A DNA stretch of 64,000 nt from Chiua virens (Eukaryota > Basidiomycota > Agaricomycetes > Boletales > Boletaceae). Positions within the stretch are counted from its first letter, which is position 1, and each line of letters begins with the position of its first letter. The notes under the pieces were generated by a model. It did no database searches and had not been told where the DNA came from. It was given only the letters and a program-made list of their open reading frames with translations. Positions 35,825 through 47,700 of the stretch are shown here, in pieces. The DNA lies in the NCBI GenBank assembly GCA_019787685.1, contig JAHNUO010000023.1, positions 310,001-374,000 on the forward strand. The letters run 5' to 3'. The position numbers and the translations under genes are program-made.

Positions 35825-35937
35825 TGTTCAGGGTGAGATGGGGAAGACAGAATGGAGGTAACGATGCACGAGCAATGTTTTCAAGGTATTTCAGAAGGTG
35901 CTCACGTGGACAAACTGACCAGAGAATCTATAATCCA

Positions 35938-36195
35938 CCGGACAATGCCACGCACACATGCCATGGCCATGGCCACGCCAAAGCCTCCCTGTCACCCGAG
36001 ATGGAAGGAGCTGGGTAGCGCCGCTACCGGACAATGCCGCACGCATCGCATTGCCATGGCCATACCAATGCCTCTTTGTTGTGCCGAAATGGAAAGACAT
36101 ACGTCTGAATTGCTGCCGGGCAATGCCACGCGAATGACATGGCCATGGCTATACCAAAGCCTCTTCTTGTCGTCCGAAAGCAGAAGTAGCGTCGT
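35938..36195. repeat. three tandem imperfect repeats of about 89 bp
   Basis: Units start near 35938, 36026 and 36116, each opening with ccgg(a/g)caatgcc. Each carries a catgccatggccatggc-like core, then a run like ccaaagcctc and a purine-rich end. The block sits between the start of the DUF6698 gene and the F-box-like gene, so it is in or next to both promoters. Confidence 0.6.
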
Positions 36196-36436
36196 ATGAA
36201 AGTCAGGTATATAGCAAAAGGCTGACCAGCGAAGCGATTGAAATAATTAAAAGTTTTCCGGCTGGCCACCTGCAACGAAGTGACGTTACGTTTGCGTCAC
36301 TATCCTGGAGATTATCATGTCAGGATTGTGTTTTATAGCAAGTTACCCCAGTAAATCAAACACGGAATAAATACCTATCTTTACATTCCCGAGGTCTACT
36401 TCATACCCCCGCCATCCCCACCTTTCACTGTTCGCT

Positions 36437-37397
36437 ATGGCTATGGCTTTGGACAGGAAGGAACTGCCCGTCGAGCTAGAGAAAATGGTTTTTTCGTTAG
36501 CGAGTAAAAAGCCGCGCGAGCTGGCTAAGTACATGCGGGTAGCTCGTCGCGTGCATGAATGGTAACGGTTCCTAACTGTCATCTTACACGAGCTGAAATT
36601 ATTCCTGCGAAGGGTGGAGCCTATCCTCTACAATAAAATCAGTATCTCTTCCGAGGCCCACGCAAAGAGCCTCTTACTTTCGCTCACCACGAGGTCGAAG
36701 ACGGTCCTATACCTGTATATCGGCATGCCTGTCTCCCCTCACACTGTTGCAATACTCCTCCATCACTGCCCTCGTCTGATCCACTTCGTCCTACATGGGG
36801 GATGTAACAGCCCCCATCGATTCTACGTCATCCTCGATGCACTCAATAATCTCACGTACCTGAGATACCTCTCGGTCAATCCTGCTCTGTTTTTTCAAAC
36901 GCGCTTCGTACATCTTCCTGATGCGCCTGCCTTCCATCGTGTTACACACCTGGATCTGACCACTGACTCGGCCTGGGAGACAGTTACTAATGGGTTCCAA
37001 TATTTAAACCGCTTGACACACCTTTCAATGCCCTGGAAAATGAGTCGCACGGCTACCAGCTTGCTGACACTCCTCCAACGCCAAAATTTAAAGCTGATTT
37101 TGCTGTGGTTGGATGAAATCGAAGATCAACCCATGGCGATCAAGAGTCTACTCAAACAGAGGTTAGATGACCTGAGAATAGTCCTGCTTTGCCAAGCAAG
37201 CACGTCGTCAAGGAAGCTGAATGGCGGCTTTTGGCTGCGTGCAGAGCGCGTAATCGCCTGGCGCAAGGAGAACAACAGTAAGTATCATCGATGATGCTTC
37301 CGGAATGAGACTAACCTTCACTGGAGTCACTACAGTAGAACGTCCTACAGGGTTAGAGGATATAACTTCAATTAGCGCAGTTCCCAAGGTCTATTAG
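36437..37397 (+). CDS. F-box-like / leucine-rich protein, basidiomycete type
   Basis: Three exons (36437-36561, 36613-37277, 37336-37397) give 283 residues in phase. The N-terminus LPVELEKMVFSLAS followed by VARRVHEWVEPILYNKI is the usual F-box-like opening of an expanded basidiomycete family. The body has leucine-rich-repeat-like strands such as CPRLIHFVLHG, LNNLTYLRYLSV, VTHLDLTTDS and LNRLTHLSMPW. Such proteins usually act as substrate adaptors of SCF ubiquitin ligases. Because the F-box part is short, that is inference. The last intron has a perfect gtaagt donor; reading through it would end the protein at 37294 instead. Confidence 0.55.
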
Positions 37398-37576
37398 TAC
37401 TGTGGTATGACTTTTGTGCTGTACATACCTCGGTTGATGGTCATCAAGGATACGTGTTTTGCTATGACGAAAGAGAGATTAGCGTTATACAGTAGATGCA
37501 TTGGGGGTATTGGCACCGTACGAGAGCGAGTTCAGTGGTATAGATCCAGAGCGAACGTATGAGGTGCATATCCTCG

Positions 37577-37920
37577 GCGCTTCAAAGGGTCCTCAACCCC
37601 ACTGTCGCTCGATTCGAGGTGGCGACGGGGCGACCCTATGGACACAAAGTCCAAAAGCGTTCTCTGTGCGACACAAAGTCAGACAACAGAGAGGTTCGAG
37701 CGGCACAAAGCCAGCTCTGAATCGGGGAGCTTGGGACGAGGAAGCGCAGGCGTCGGCGCAAGGTCTTGAGGGCAATGCACGTCGATGGCAAGGAGGGCGG
37801 AGTCAGGGTCTTCTGGGAGGATGTTCGGAACGTGCGGCGCAAAGTCTTAAGCGTGGGAGTTGCGACGTGAGCAACTGGGCACGGGAGGCATCAATCTTGA
37901 GGGTGGGCGGTGACAAGGAT
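37577..37920 (+). repeat. dispersed repeat copy 1
   Basis: The core starts gcgcttcaaagggtc and contains gcgaccctatggacacaaag and gttctctgtgcgacacaaag. It shares most of its length with copies at about 41005-41310 (same orientation) and 41752-42034 (inverted). A related short block (ctgtacataacctcggtt-like, near 37410) also precedes copy 2. Open frames across it are not coding. Confidence 0.75.
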
Positions 37921-38079
37921 GGGGAATGCGCGACGCGAGGCAGTGAGCAATGTGAATGTTGGGACAGTGGTCACATCAACTCTGCTTCTCTGTTATCGGT
38001 TTTCTCGTCTTTCAAACTCAGATACTCACTCCGACACAGCTGTGCTCTCCATTTAATGTACGTGTGTAATCGATAGTGA

Positions 38080-39130
38080 ATGCCGCAGTCTCAGACCGTA
38101 TGTCATATCATGCCCCTCAGTGACCATCTATCTGAATCTCGTAGCCCCTCCCTTACCTCGTCGGTCGATTCAGCAAAATCATCTTCCTTACCCAGTCCGA
38201 AGGAAGACGACTCTCTTGCCGCCGCAGCGTCTCCACAATCTAAGTCCATTGACAAGTCCCCATCCCGGGCCCCCCACGGTCGTTTCGATCAGCACAACAT
38301 GCCCTTTTCCGAGACTTATCCTCACAGTCGCTACCCTGAAACCACTCCTCCCTCTTCTCCCGACAATCGTCGAAACAAACGGGTCGCTTTACTTACGTCC
38401 CATTCCTCGTCGAATTCAAAGCGACGATACCATTACCATCCTTACATTCCCAGGGGAAAAGGGCCTGTCCCCCCTGCGCTGTACTATGCAGCACAGTCAC
38501 TTGGGATTATGTCCCCCACCGATGTCACGCTTGACGAAGTAGAGCAGGTACGTTGTAACATTATGTGGGCCCGCCAACTAACTCACATGCAAATAGAAGA
38601 AGGAGGAGCTCATTGAGGCCCTTTCTGCCATGCCCGACACCATTTTACTGTCGGCACTTGAATCCAAACGGGCGGATCACGAGTGCATTGCCCTACGGCT
38701 TGCACTCGCCAAGGCAGAAATGAAATCATCGGAGCAGCATATGGTCTTTCTGACCAACATGCATGACCAGCATGCTGGAGCCCACGCCGTCAGTGGGGCA
38801 TACCTGAATCTACTTGATCAAGTCCTCGGTGCTCGCGGCCTAGAAGATGTCGAAGATAGCAAGCAATTTTACAGGGACACTCATTTGGAGCAGCTTACGG
38901 CGTTGGCCATTTCCGAGGCACAATTGGGTGAAATGCAGGACGTGATTGGTCTACGGGTTTCAGACCTGTTCGAAAGAGGCGGTGTTGGGAAAGTCCGTGT
39001 ATCTCATGATTCGGAGGAGCATTTCAGCGGATTTAGCGATTCGGAGAGGACATCGTCCGAGGAAGGTACTGAAGACGGATCACCGCTCTCCCCCCATTCC
39101 GCAGAATCCCAGGTGTCCTCTCCATTGTAA
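38080..39130 (+). CDS. orphan protein, serine/proline-rich with helical half
   Basis: Not recognised. Two exons (38080-38547 and 38597-39130, donor caggta, acceptor aaatag) give 333 residues in phase. The N-terminal half is disordered and rich in Ser and Pro (SLPSPKEDDSLAAAASPQ). Then comes a basic tyrosine-rich patch KRRYHYHPYIPRG and a helical region (KKEELIEALSAMPDTILL, ALRLALAKAEMKSSEQ) likely to form a coiled coil. The C-terminus is acidic and Ser-rich. It starts just after repeat copy 1 and is followed by another orphan gene on the same strand 130 bp later. Alternative to a second start: an in-frame ATG at 38110. Confidence 0.55.
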
Positions 39131-39260
39131 TCTTGTATTATTCTGAATCATTGCCTTACGAGTCTGTGTATGCATGTTGTCATCCTGATGCTATGAATAG
39201 ACTAACGTCGTACATCTAATTGGACCATTTCTTCTGACTACCGCTGATACTCGCTCGACA

Positions 39261-40851
39261 ATGGCACACACAAACCCCCAGGTAAGTATGTCTCTCTATA
39301 GACCAACGTCTATAAATTATTTTCTAGTACTACTATCAGCATACATCGCACCAATCACCGGTATCCGCAGCTTCCACTGGCAGGGAAAATCCAACCGTCA
39401 CTTTCGAGGATCCCGCCCAAGATTTACAGCCTAACCCTGCGGCCGTGTCTTCATCCATCGACGCTGGCATCCCGACTGATGGCGCTGAGTGGTTCCCTGT
39501 TCATCATCATCCCGTGTCAGCTTTCGGTCCACAAGTGGACAATTCAACCATCGGGGCAGTCATCCACGCACCGATCAACCCTTCCTCGCACTTTCCACTT
39601 TACGAAGGCTCCACACCTTCATCCTTTGACTCCATTGGTGCTCAACAAGCCATCAGTTGGAGGCATCACGCTGGCGTGCACCCTCCAGCACACGATGCTT
39701 CGTGGTTCTCTGCCGATCCTGTGTCAGCATTCGGTCCACAAGTGGATGATTCAACCATCGGGGCAATTATGGACCCACAGATCAACCCTTCCTCGCACTT
39801 TCCCCTTCACCAAGGCTCCGCAACTTCATCCCTCGACTTCTTTGGTGCTCAACAAGCCGATTTGAGGGCTCAGGAAACTTATCCAGCCGATTCAATGATC
39901 GGCGCCGCTCCATCAGCTCCCCCTACTACTCAACACGTCTTGCCCCCACCAAAGCCAGCACCTAAAAAACGAGTGAGTGTTGTCGAAACGTTTCGACTTG
40001 ATAAGATGCTAAAAAAATCGATCAAGAAACGTGAACCTCGCAGCAGTCAGTCAAGAGCTGCACTGTCTCACAACGGCAACGGCAACGATGGCACACCTGT
40101 TGAGCCCTGTGTAACGCTATCGGCGATCGCTGTTACAGGGGTCATCAAGCGCGCCAAAGCCTACGTGCAAAATAAAATGGTTACGGGGGAAGCCGTCATG
40201 ACGGAGACTGTACGGAAAAACCTGATCGTGGATGCCATGAACAGCGCCATGAATTCACTGTTGGGTGCTTCACCCGTCGAGACTCCCAAAACATTGCGCA
40301 AGGAAACGGCGCGACCCATCAGTGACATACTACAGCAATGGAAAAGCTATGTTGCGTCTCACGCGAACTCCACTCTCGGACTGCGAAAAAGGTTTCAGTG
40401 GGGGGAGCCTAGCTGCACACCAGAAGAGGCTATTGCTTACCGTGCTGCAAGGGCAAATGAAATCATACAGGGCTACGACCATCTGCGCGACGGACCCACC
40501 TCTCCCCTCTTCACCGCAGGCTACTTTCAGGATTTGGTGATCGAACATCTATATGTTCACTCACCGACGTTATGGACTTTCATCGACCCCTCAGACCCCC
40601 ACCCAGCGCTGGACAATCTCTTTGCGTTGGGGGTAGCAGCGATCGCTGCATCGGCCCGTGATTACCGCGAAGGTCGGATGGAGAGACAGGAGGTCAAACC
40701 AGCCATGTGGCGGGATGACTACCGCAGGGCGAAGGATATGATCAAACGTTTGAGGGAAGACGAGGGGGAGAAGCTACAGCTGGATCAAATCCAGGAATGG
40801 ATAATGGGCCAGAGATTGGTCGAGGTCGATCCAGCTGCGTGGTCTGAGTAG
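39261..40851 (+). CDS. orphan protein with internal tandem repeat
   Basis: Not recognised. A 21-nt first exon (39261-39281, MAHTNPQ) is joined by a gtaagt...ctag intron to 39328-40851; together 514 residues. Residues about 70-190 hold two copies of a 59-residue unit sharing PVSAFGPQVD(N/D)STIGA and INPSSHFPL. A basic stretch (RLDKMLKKSIKKREPRS) follows. The C-terminal half is helical and more regular (AIAVTGVIKRAKAYVQNKM, TSPLFTAGYFQDLVIEHLY, RRAKDMIKRLREDEGEKL). No domain is known to me. It lies between repeat copies 1 and 2 with the preceding orphan gene, which may suggest a shared mobile origin. Confidence 0.6.
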
Positions 40852-41004
40852 GGTGATCCGAGATGCAGGGGGTGTTAGAGGCGATGTCAAGCACGCTGGG
40901 GATGGCAGTGGCGAGTATGATGAGGAGGAGGTACATTAGTAGAGGGACTTTGGTGCTGTACTTACTTCGGTGAAGTGGGCGAAGAGAGGGTGGACGTAGA
41001 GGGG

Positions 41005-41310
41005 AAGCGCTTCAAAGGGTCTTCAACCCTACTATCGCTCGATTCGTGATGGCGACAGGGCGACCCTATGGACACAAAGTCCAAAAGCGTTCTCTGTGCG
41101 ACACAAAGTCAGACGACAGAGAGGTTCGAGCAGCACAGAGCCAACTCAGTAAGATCCGGTGATCCGTGGACGGCGCAAGGTCTTGAATGTGGGCGTGGCA
41201 AGGACGGATTCGGAGTAGTGCGTGAGCAACTAGGCACGAGAGATGTCGATCTTGAGGGTCGGGGGGTGCGTCAACGACTGGGCACGGGAGGCGTTGATCT
41301 TGAAGATGGG
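41005..41310 (+). repeat. dispersed repeat copy 2
   Basis: Same orientation as copy 1, sharing gcgcttcaaagggtc, tatggacacaaagtccaaaa and gttctctgtgcgacacaaag. Near its right end it carries the piece gcaact(a/g)ggcacg(a/g)gag followed by gatcttgaggg twice in tandem; copy 1 has this piece once. It is 3' of the orphan gene ending at 40851. Confidence 0.75.
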
Positions 41311-41751
41311 ACCCCAGCGTGGATGGAATGGATACGGACACTGGTTAGCACGAGCAGTCTATGAGAACTCACATTCGGGGACGTACCGAGCCCCAACCAT
41401 GCTCCGAGACCTTACCACCAACGGCGCAACTAGCCTTGTCGCAGAAAACGACTCAGTTAGAACTCAGTGATCCATTGATGAATTGATGACTCACCGTACT
41501 CATTGGCACCCTCCAGGAAGCTTCTTCCCACCTGTTGGAGAGATTCCGCACTTGATGCTTGTAAACAAGCAACAATAACAACACGAGTCCACAACACTTC
41601 GACGAGTTATTGTGGATTATTATACAGTGACAAACATTATCAATCATGGACAACCGACTTTCAGTGTCAGATCTCCGTCCTTGCCACCGCCTACCATCAA
41701 CGTCTTCCTGGATCGTGCCTAGTACCTCCCCTGCTTTATTATCGCTCATCC

Positions 41752-42034
41752 TAAAGACTTTGCGCGACGCCTCCTGCGCCTGGACCGACGCTCGTTCCAA
41801 CGACTCCGCCCTCCTTGCCACCGACGTGCATTGCCCTCAAGACCTTGCGCCGACGCCCGCGCTTCCTTGTCCCAAGCCCCGATTCAGAGCTGGCTTTGTG
41901 CCGCTCGAACTTCTCTTGTTGTCTGACTTTGTGTCGCACAGAGAACACTTTTGGACTTTGTGTCCATAGGGTCGCCCTGTCGCCATCACGAATCGAGCGA
42001 TAGTAGGGTTGAAGACCCTTTGAAGCGCTTCCCC
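41752..42034 (-). repeat. dispersed repeat copy 3 (inverted)
   Basis: Reverse-complement of the same family. The core reads ctttgtgtccatagggtcgc on the plus strand and ends tttgaagcgcttcccc. With copy 2 it forms an inverted pair separated by about 440 bp. Both copies also share an extra block, agaggggaagcgc, next to the core. Confidence 0.75.
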
Positions 42035-42203
42035 TCTGGTTCCACCCTCCCGTCGTTCTGGTCTGCCTCGTCGCCGCACCATCTCGCACCTCTGAGTGAA
42101 TTAGACTCTGCTACCATCAATCCAGGTACAGTACCTAACCCTTAGTTCATCGGCATGATCCTAACCAATATTTTAGCCCCATTCTTCCCCCCCCCAACCC
42201 ACT

Positions 42204-44295
42204 ATGGCCTCGAAATTTACCCCCCAAACTCGCGCTCATGATCGTAAGCCCTGTCTCACTCTGTTTTCGACATCAAAACCCACACAGTACACCAGCTACG
42301 TACAAAAGCTTGGATGCCAAATCAATTGCTACAGATTATGGTACTACGACCATCTACACCTCGCCCAACATGTCTTTCGTCCCCGAACCCCATAATGGCA
42401 AAGAGGAACTATGTGCTCGAGCAGACGGACGATTTGGTGCCGCGGACTGTTTCCAATGGCCACAGATGTACTGCGAAGAGTACCGTTACGCCGTCTGTAT
42501 CCGTCGCAAGGAAAACTATCCGGCGCCCGACCCTTTGTCATGGGCATGGTATCGCCCCACACCTGAAGACTTCGAGCCCATTCCCCACGCTGCCTTTCAG
42601 GTTGGGAAGCTGAAGCAAGAAAAGGCAATCGGCGTCGCTTCCTTACTTCGGATTGCATCTGACCGCCACAAGGAATGGAAAAACACCCGTGGCGACAAGC
42701 AAGACATCGCGAGTAGGATGGTCCAGTCCCTGAAACACGACATCATGCTACTCCTCAACCATCCCCTTACCTATCGTGATATCATTGTCTTCGTCGCTCA
42801 AGCTCAACGGTATTTCCTCGACACTTTGGCGTTCCTCGACTATGTAATGTATGTTCAACCTCGCGTTGCCTACCCTTCTGGTCCCCCCCTTCCTGTCCGG
42901 TCCCACTGGATGGGTTGTTTCACGCAAGAGACGAAAACTTGCAACGATCTCTTCCACGCGGGTGTGCCAGTATGGCTGATCCGTCCCTGCCACACTATCA
43001 CCCCTGAGACCAACATCGAGAGACCGGTCAAGTTCACGTTCCCCGATGATATTATCCGTAGCATGTACGCCGAAGCTGGCAAACCTGCACGACCTTTCAA
43101 CAATCTCTATCACGGACGAGGAGGTTTCAATCGTCATTTCCACACGCGGCGCGCCTACACAGGTTCTGCAAATCAGAACTCCAGTATTCCCGATCCCTCC
43201 ACCCCTCAACTCTCCTCGCAAGCGGGTAAAATGCCCTCTCAAGCTCAGTCCAGGAGAGCAGAGAAGAAGCAGAAGCAGAAGCACGGTCGACCCCAGTCAG
43301 GTAGGTGATATCTACCGACATTATCGATAAGGCGTGGGCTAACCCATTGTGAAGCAAACTCTGCAGGTCGTGACAAGTGGGCAGAGCTGTGCGTGCCCGA
43401 TATGCCGCTCTCCTTCCGCGTGTGGGAAAACGCATTGAAACGTGTCGACAAAGACCCGTCCAGGGTGAAGAAGGGCTTGGTGGATCAGGGATATCGTGTC
43501 CCAGAACCAGCCCTACTTATCTCGCCACAAGCCCCTGAGCGCCGCCAGCTGTTTATGACAAACTGGCTTGCAATTCGTCCTATGTGGATTCGTCGGCTCG
43601 ATCACGACCCCCCCGCTCGATTCCCATCTCCCCAACAGTGGAGGGAGATACTCCATGGCGTGCCCTTCAGGGAAGAGCTCGAAACTGCGGTCACAAGCCG
43701 CAGCGATTCTGCCAAGGGTCGTAAACTGGCTGTGCTGGATGCTCTTGGTGACGAGGTTGCTGCCCTGACGCAAGGATCTAGTTACGCCCCCACAGAACAG
43801 GTGGATTGGCGCGGCAAATTGATTTCAATCCCCTCGCTGACCAACCCCCCACCCCGCCTCGTCAAAGCTATCCTATGGGAGATCTACGAGACTGGTTGGC
43901 GATACGAGCTGTGTGCTCTCGATCAAGTCCTCAATCCTCGCTTGTGGGCTGAACATCGTACAGAACGACTCGGCTTCCTTCATGGTATTTTCTTGGGCAG
44001 TTCGGGTCTCGTGCTGTGGTCGGAGCCTCTCCCATCCAGAGCTGGCAATCTCGGGCTGACAGACAGTTTTCCTGACGACAAACGGGTCTTACATGCATTT
44101 TGTCTGCTTCTCTCCACCTGGCCGAACGCGCATCCTTCTTTTTCGTACATTAATTTAAAGCCAGGATCGAAGTGCGTGGAAGCCTATGAGATCATGTCTC
44201 GGGCGTGTCTTTTTTACATCCAGACGTTTTTTGATTATTTTGGCCGTCCTCCTCTCGTTCCCCATCGGTTTCCCTTAGAGTATCACGATCTGTAG
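42204..44295 (+). CDS. orphan protein, large, unknown function
   Basis: Not recognised. Three exons (42204-42243, 42296-43300, 43355-44295) give 661 residues in phase. The N-terminal half has a Cys/Trp-rich portion: ADGRFGAADCFQWPQMYCEE, RYAVCIRRKENYP, LSWAWYRPTPEDFEPIPH. A helical block (HDIMLLLNHPLTYRDIIVFV) and a basic Lys/Gln-rich stretch (RRAEKKQKQKHGRPQS) around the second intron follow. The C-terminal half is regular (PLSFRVWENALKRVDKDPSR, HRTERLGFLHGIFLGSSGLV, YIQTFFDYFGRPPLVP). It begins 170 bp beyond inverted repeat copy 3 and lies on the same strand as the Plavaka gene that follows. It could be a passenger gene of a mobile element. Confidence 0.6.
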
Positions 44296-44765
44296 TTTTT
44301 TTTACCAGCATGATGTAGCGTTTTTCTTTTATTGTTTATGTATAATCCGTTTTCACTTACAACATCGCGGCGATCTTTTGGCCTATAGTTTGTAGAATCC
44401 TTGCCTTACATCAGGTACGTCCAGTGACGTTGAGCGGTTAACCCCTCAGATTACAGCCCAGAACTTGCGGTGTCAACAAGTGAGTGCTTACGTCGCTTCT
44501 GATTCCAACGTGCCCTCAGCATTTTCATTGGCATCATTACAATCAGAACATGCGGTGAGTGCTTGCCCTTTTGATCGCAACGTGTTCTCAATACTTTCAC
44601 TCACATCATCACCTCATTTTCTCAACGCTCTTGTTCTTTTCTGAGATCGAAGCAATCGGTCTCCGCCGCTATTGGGAACAAAACCCAAGGACACTCCCGG
44701 CCTCCAACTTCATCTCAAGCTTGGACTCCCACCGTCTCGTACTTCAGTACCACAGCTTACCACTG

Positions 44766-47700
44766 ATGGCCACTACCTTCAGGTGCCACCCAGATTGTTC
44801 CCGCACCTTCTTATCCCGGAGGGGCCTGACGCAGCATCGATCTACGTGCGACGTTTACGGTCCTGCACAGGCTGAGCGACTCGCACGCGCTAGTTCGACC
44901 TTTCTGTTGACGGAGGAGCCTCCCAACAAGCGGGTCAGACTTGGCGCTGATGAGGTATGGCTTTCTATCATGAATTCTTTGAATGTGTTACTCAGATGGA
45001 TTCCAGTGCGATAGGCAATCAAATCTTCCAGGGCCCTCGAGTATTGGTCCTTTGGCGTTGGTCACGGAGGTCAGTGAGGTGAGGTCTTGCCCATTTCGAG
45101 TCTTTCCTGCAGCTCAAACCCTGCTCCTTCTGAATCAGGGCATTTCGAGTCAGCAGCGACCACATGCCCATACCCAAGATGCCCCACCCTCGCAGGTTAC
45201 ACCCGATGCGCCCATTGAATCTTCCTCGCAACAAATACCCGATGCCCCTGAGATCGCAAGCCAGCCCCTTCCCCCTCGTAATCGACGACTGCCTGCAAAA
45301 TATCGAGACTTGCTCCCTGAGCCACCGTTGCCAGCAATTGACCCCCATCCTGCCCCTGCGACCACTTCCATTATCCCACGTGTCTTTCTGCACGTGTGGG
45401 ATTCCTTCACCACACAGTTCAATAAGTTCGGCATTGCGCGTGCATATCGCCATCGCCCATCGCACGATCCCGACTCTTTTGTTTCTATGGAGGAATTGTC
45501 TCAGTCTAGCCAGGACATTCTCCCTAGCTCGGCCAAGGCATTGCATGGTGACTACGTCCCGCCTTGGCCATGGTCCAATATGTCTATCTGGCGACTCATG
45601 ACCTGGAAAAACACCGGAAGTACTCAGAAATCTGATTCAGAAATCACCCGACTGGTCCATGAGGTCCTCCAAGCCCCCGACTTCGACATCCAGGATCTGT
45701 CTAGGTTTGACTCCTCCAGAGAAACATCTCGGTTTGACGCTGCTGAGAAGGAAATACCGACAGGAGATGTCTTCGGGGTCGACAGATGGAAACGTACATC
45801 GGTCGACATATCAGTACCCACAAGGGAAAAGAAGGTCGAAGGCAATGGACTGACGTTCTCTGTGGATGGTCTTCGTTATAGGCCTATCATGGATGTCGTA
45901 CGAGCAGTATTCGCAGAGGTATCATCGAAGAGTTTCCATTTCACCCCTTTCAAAAGGATTTGGAAATCTCCGGTCACTGGTCGCCAGCAACGTGTCTATG
46001 ATGAACTGTACGCCTCGGACGCCTGGAACCAAGCCCACGATGAAATAATGAAACAGAGAAGAGACGACAGCTGCAAGTTGGAAAGAGTAGTTGCAGGCCT
46101 CATGTTCTGGTCGGATTCGACTCGACTCGCCCAGTTTGGGCATGCGTCTGCGTGGCCCATCTATCTTTTCTTTGGAAACCTCTCCAAATATGTTCGATCC
46201 AATCCTCAGTCAGGGTGCTGTCATCCGATTGCGTTTATCCCTTCTGTAGGTTGATTTTCTGCTTTCTTGCGCTGCTCTCGAAGTCTCACCCAACCTCTCA
46301 GCTTCCGGAGTCCATCAAAAAAATTTTATCCTCGGTGTCTGGCAAGAAACACAACCGTGACCTTCTCACTCATTGCAAACGAGAACTCATTCAAGCGATC
46401 TGGACGTTATTGCTGGACGATGATTTCGTCGAGGCTTACAAGAATGGAATCGTCGTGAAATGCTTCGACGGCATCACCAGGAGAGTATACCCTAGGATAT
46501 TTACTTACTCAGCCGACTATCCAGAAAAGTGAGTCAATTGCATACGCTTGCTGGTGTGAAACTGATTATTTGAATTTGGAAGAGTTCTCCTTGCTACCAT
46601 CCGGGACAAAGGCTGCTGCCCCTGTCCTCGCTGCCTCATCCCCAAATCAAAGTTCCATTGGACCGGATTTCTCAGAGACGTTGCTGCAAGAATTTCTCAG
46701 GCAAGAACCTACTTGGCGGATAAGATCAAACTCGCGCGACGGGCAATCTATGTACTTGGCCGGCCGTTGAAGGGTACAGCTGTAGAAACCCTTCTCAAAG
46801 ACGAATCCCTGGTTCCGACTTTGGTAAGAATCCTCTTCGACTTATTGGGAGTGACCTCACTAACCCTCTCAGAATTCTTTTTGCGAGCGACTCTCACCCT
46901 CGGGATTCAGCCTGTACCCGATTCTAGTTGTAGATTTACTCCACGAGTTCGAGCTTGGCATTCTCAAATCGGTTCTCAAGCATCTGCTCCAATTGATTTA
47001 TGCTGCCGATCCACGTGGGATCGACATACTCAATGAACGGTGTGCTCGACATTCTTCCAAGGGTAATTTGAACGTGATTGCTGACAATTAATCTGATAGA
47101 TTCATGCAAATACCATCTTTTGGATTGAACGCAATCCGCCGTTTCCCTCCGGATGTAGCGGACACAAGCCAGCGACCGGCATGGTTCTTTGAGCACGTAC
47201 TACAGGTAGGATCTTTCGCGCGTCTCGGTTTGCAGTGCTTAATGAGCTTCACTGCAGTGTTCCATCCCCGTGTTCGAAGGACTTTTCCCTCATGCGCACG
47301 ACTTAAACATTCAGCGCCTCCTATTCCGACTCTCCGAATGGCATGCATTGGCCAAACTTCGAATTCACACGGACGATTCGCTCACACTCCTCCAACAGTC
47401 GTTACGGACCCTTTGTGATCAGCTTCGCCACTTTCAACGAGCCACCTGCACCGCCTTCAAAACTCGTGAGTTACCCATGGAAGCTGCGCAACGGCAGAGG
47501 AGGGAATTGGCGGAGGTCAACGCTGGACGTCGAAAGAAAGAAGTGCGCTCAGCGGCCTTGCTCCCAAAAACATTCAATCTCAACACGTACAAGTTCCACG
47601 CCCTGGGTGACTACGTCGCAATGATCAAGATGTTCGGGACGACTGACTCGTTCTCAACCCAAATTGTAAGTGTAAAGCTTTTTCCTGAAGGTTTATTTTT

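Noticed and set aside
37501..38076. 191-codon open frame on the plus strand
   Set aside because: It lies over dispersed repeat copy 1, and the other repeat copies are not open in the same frame.
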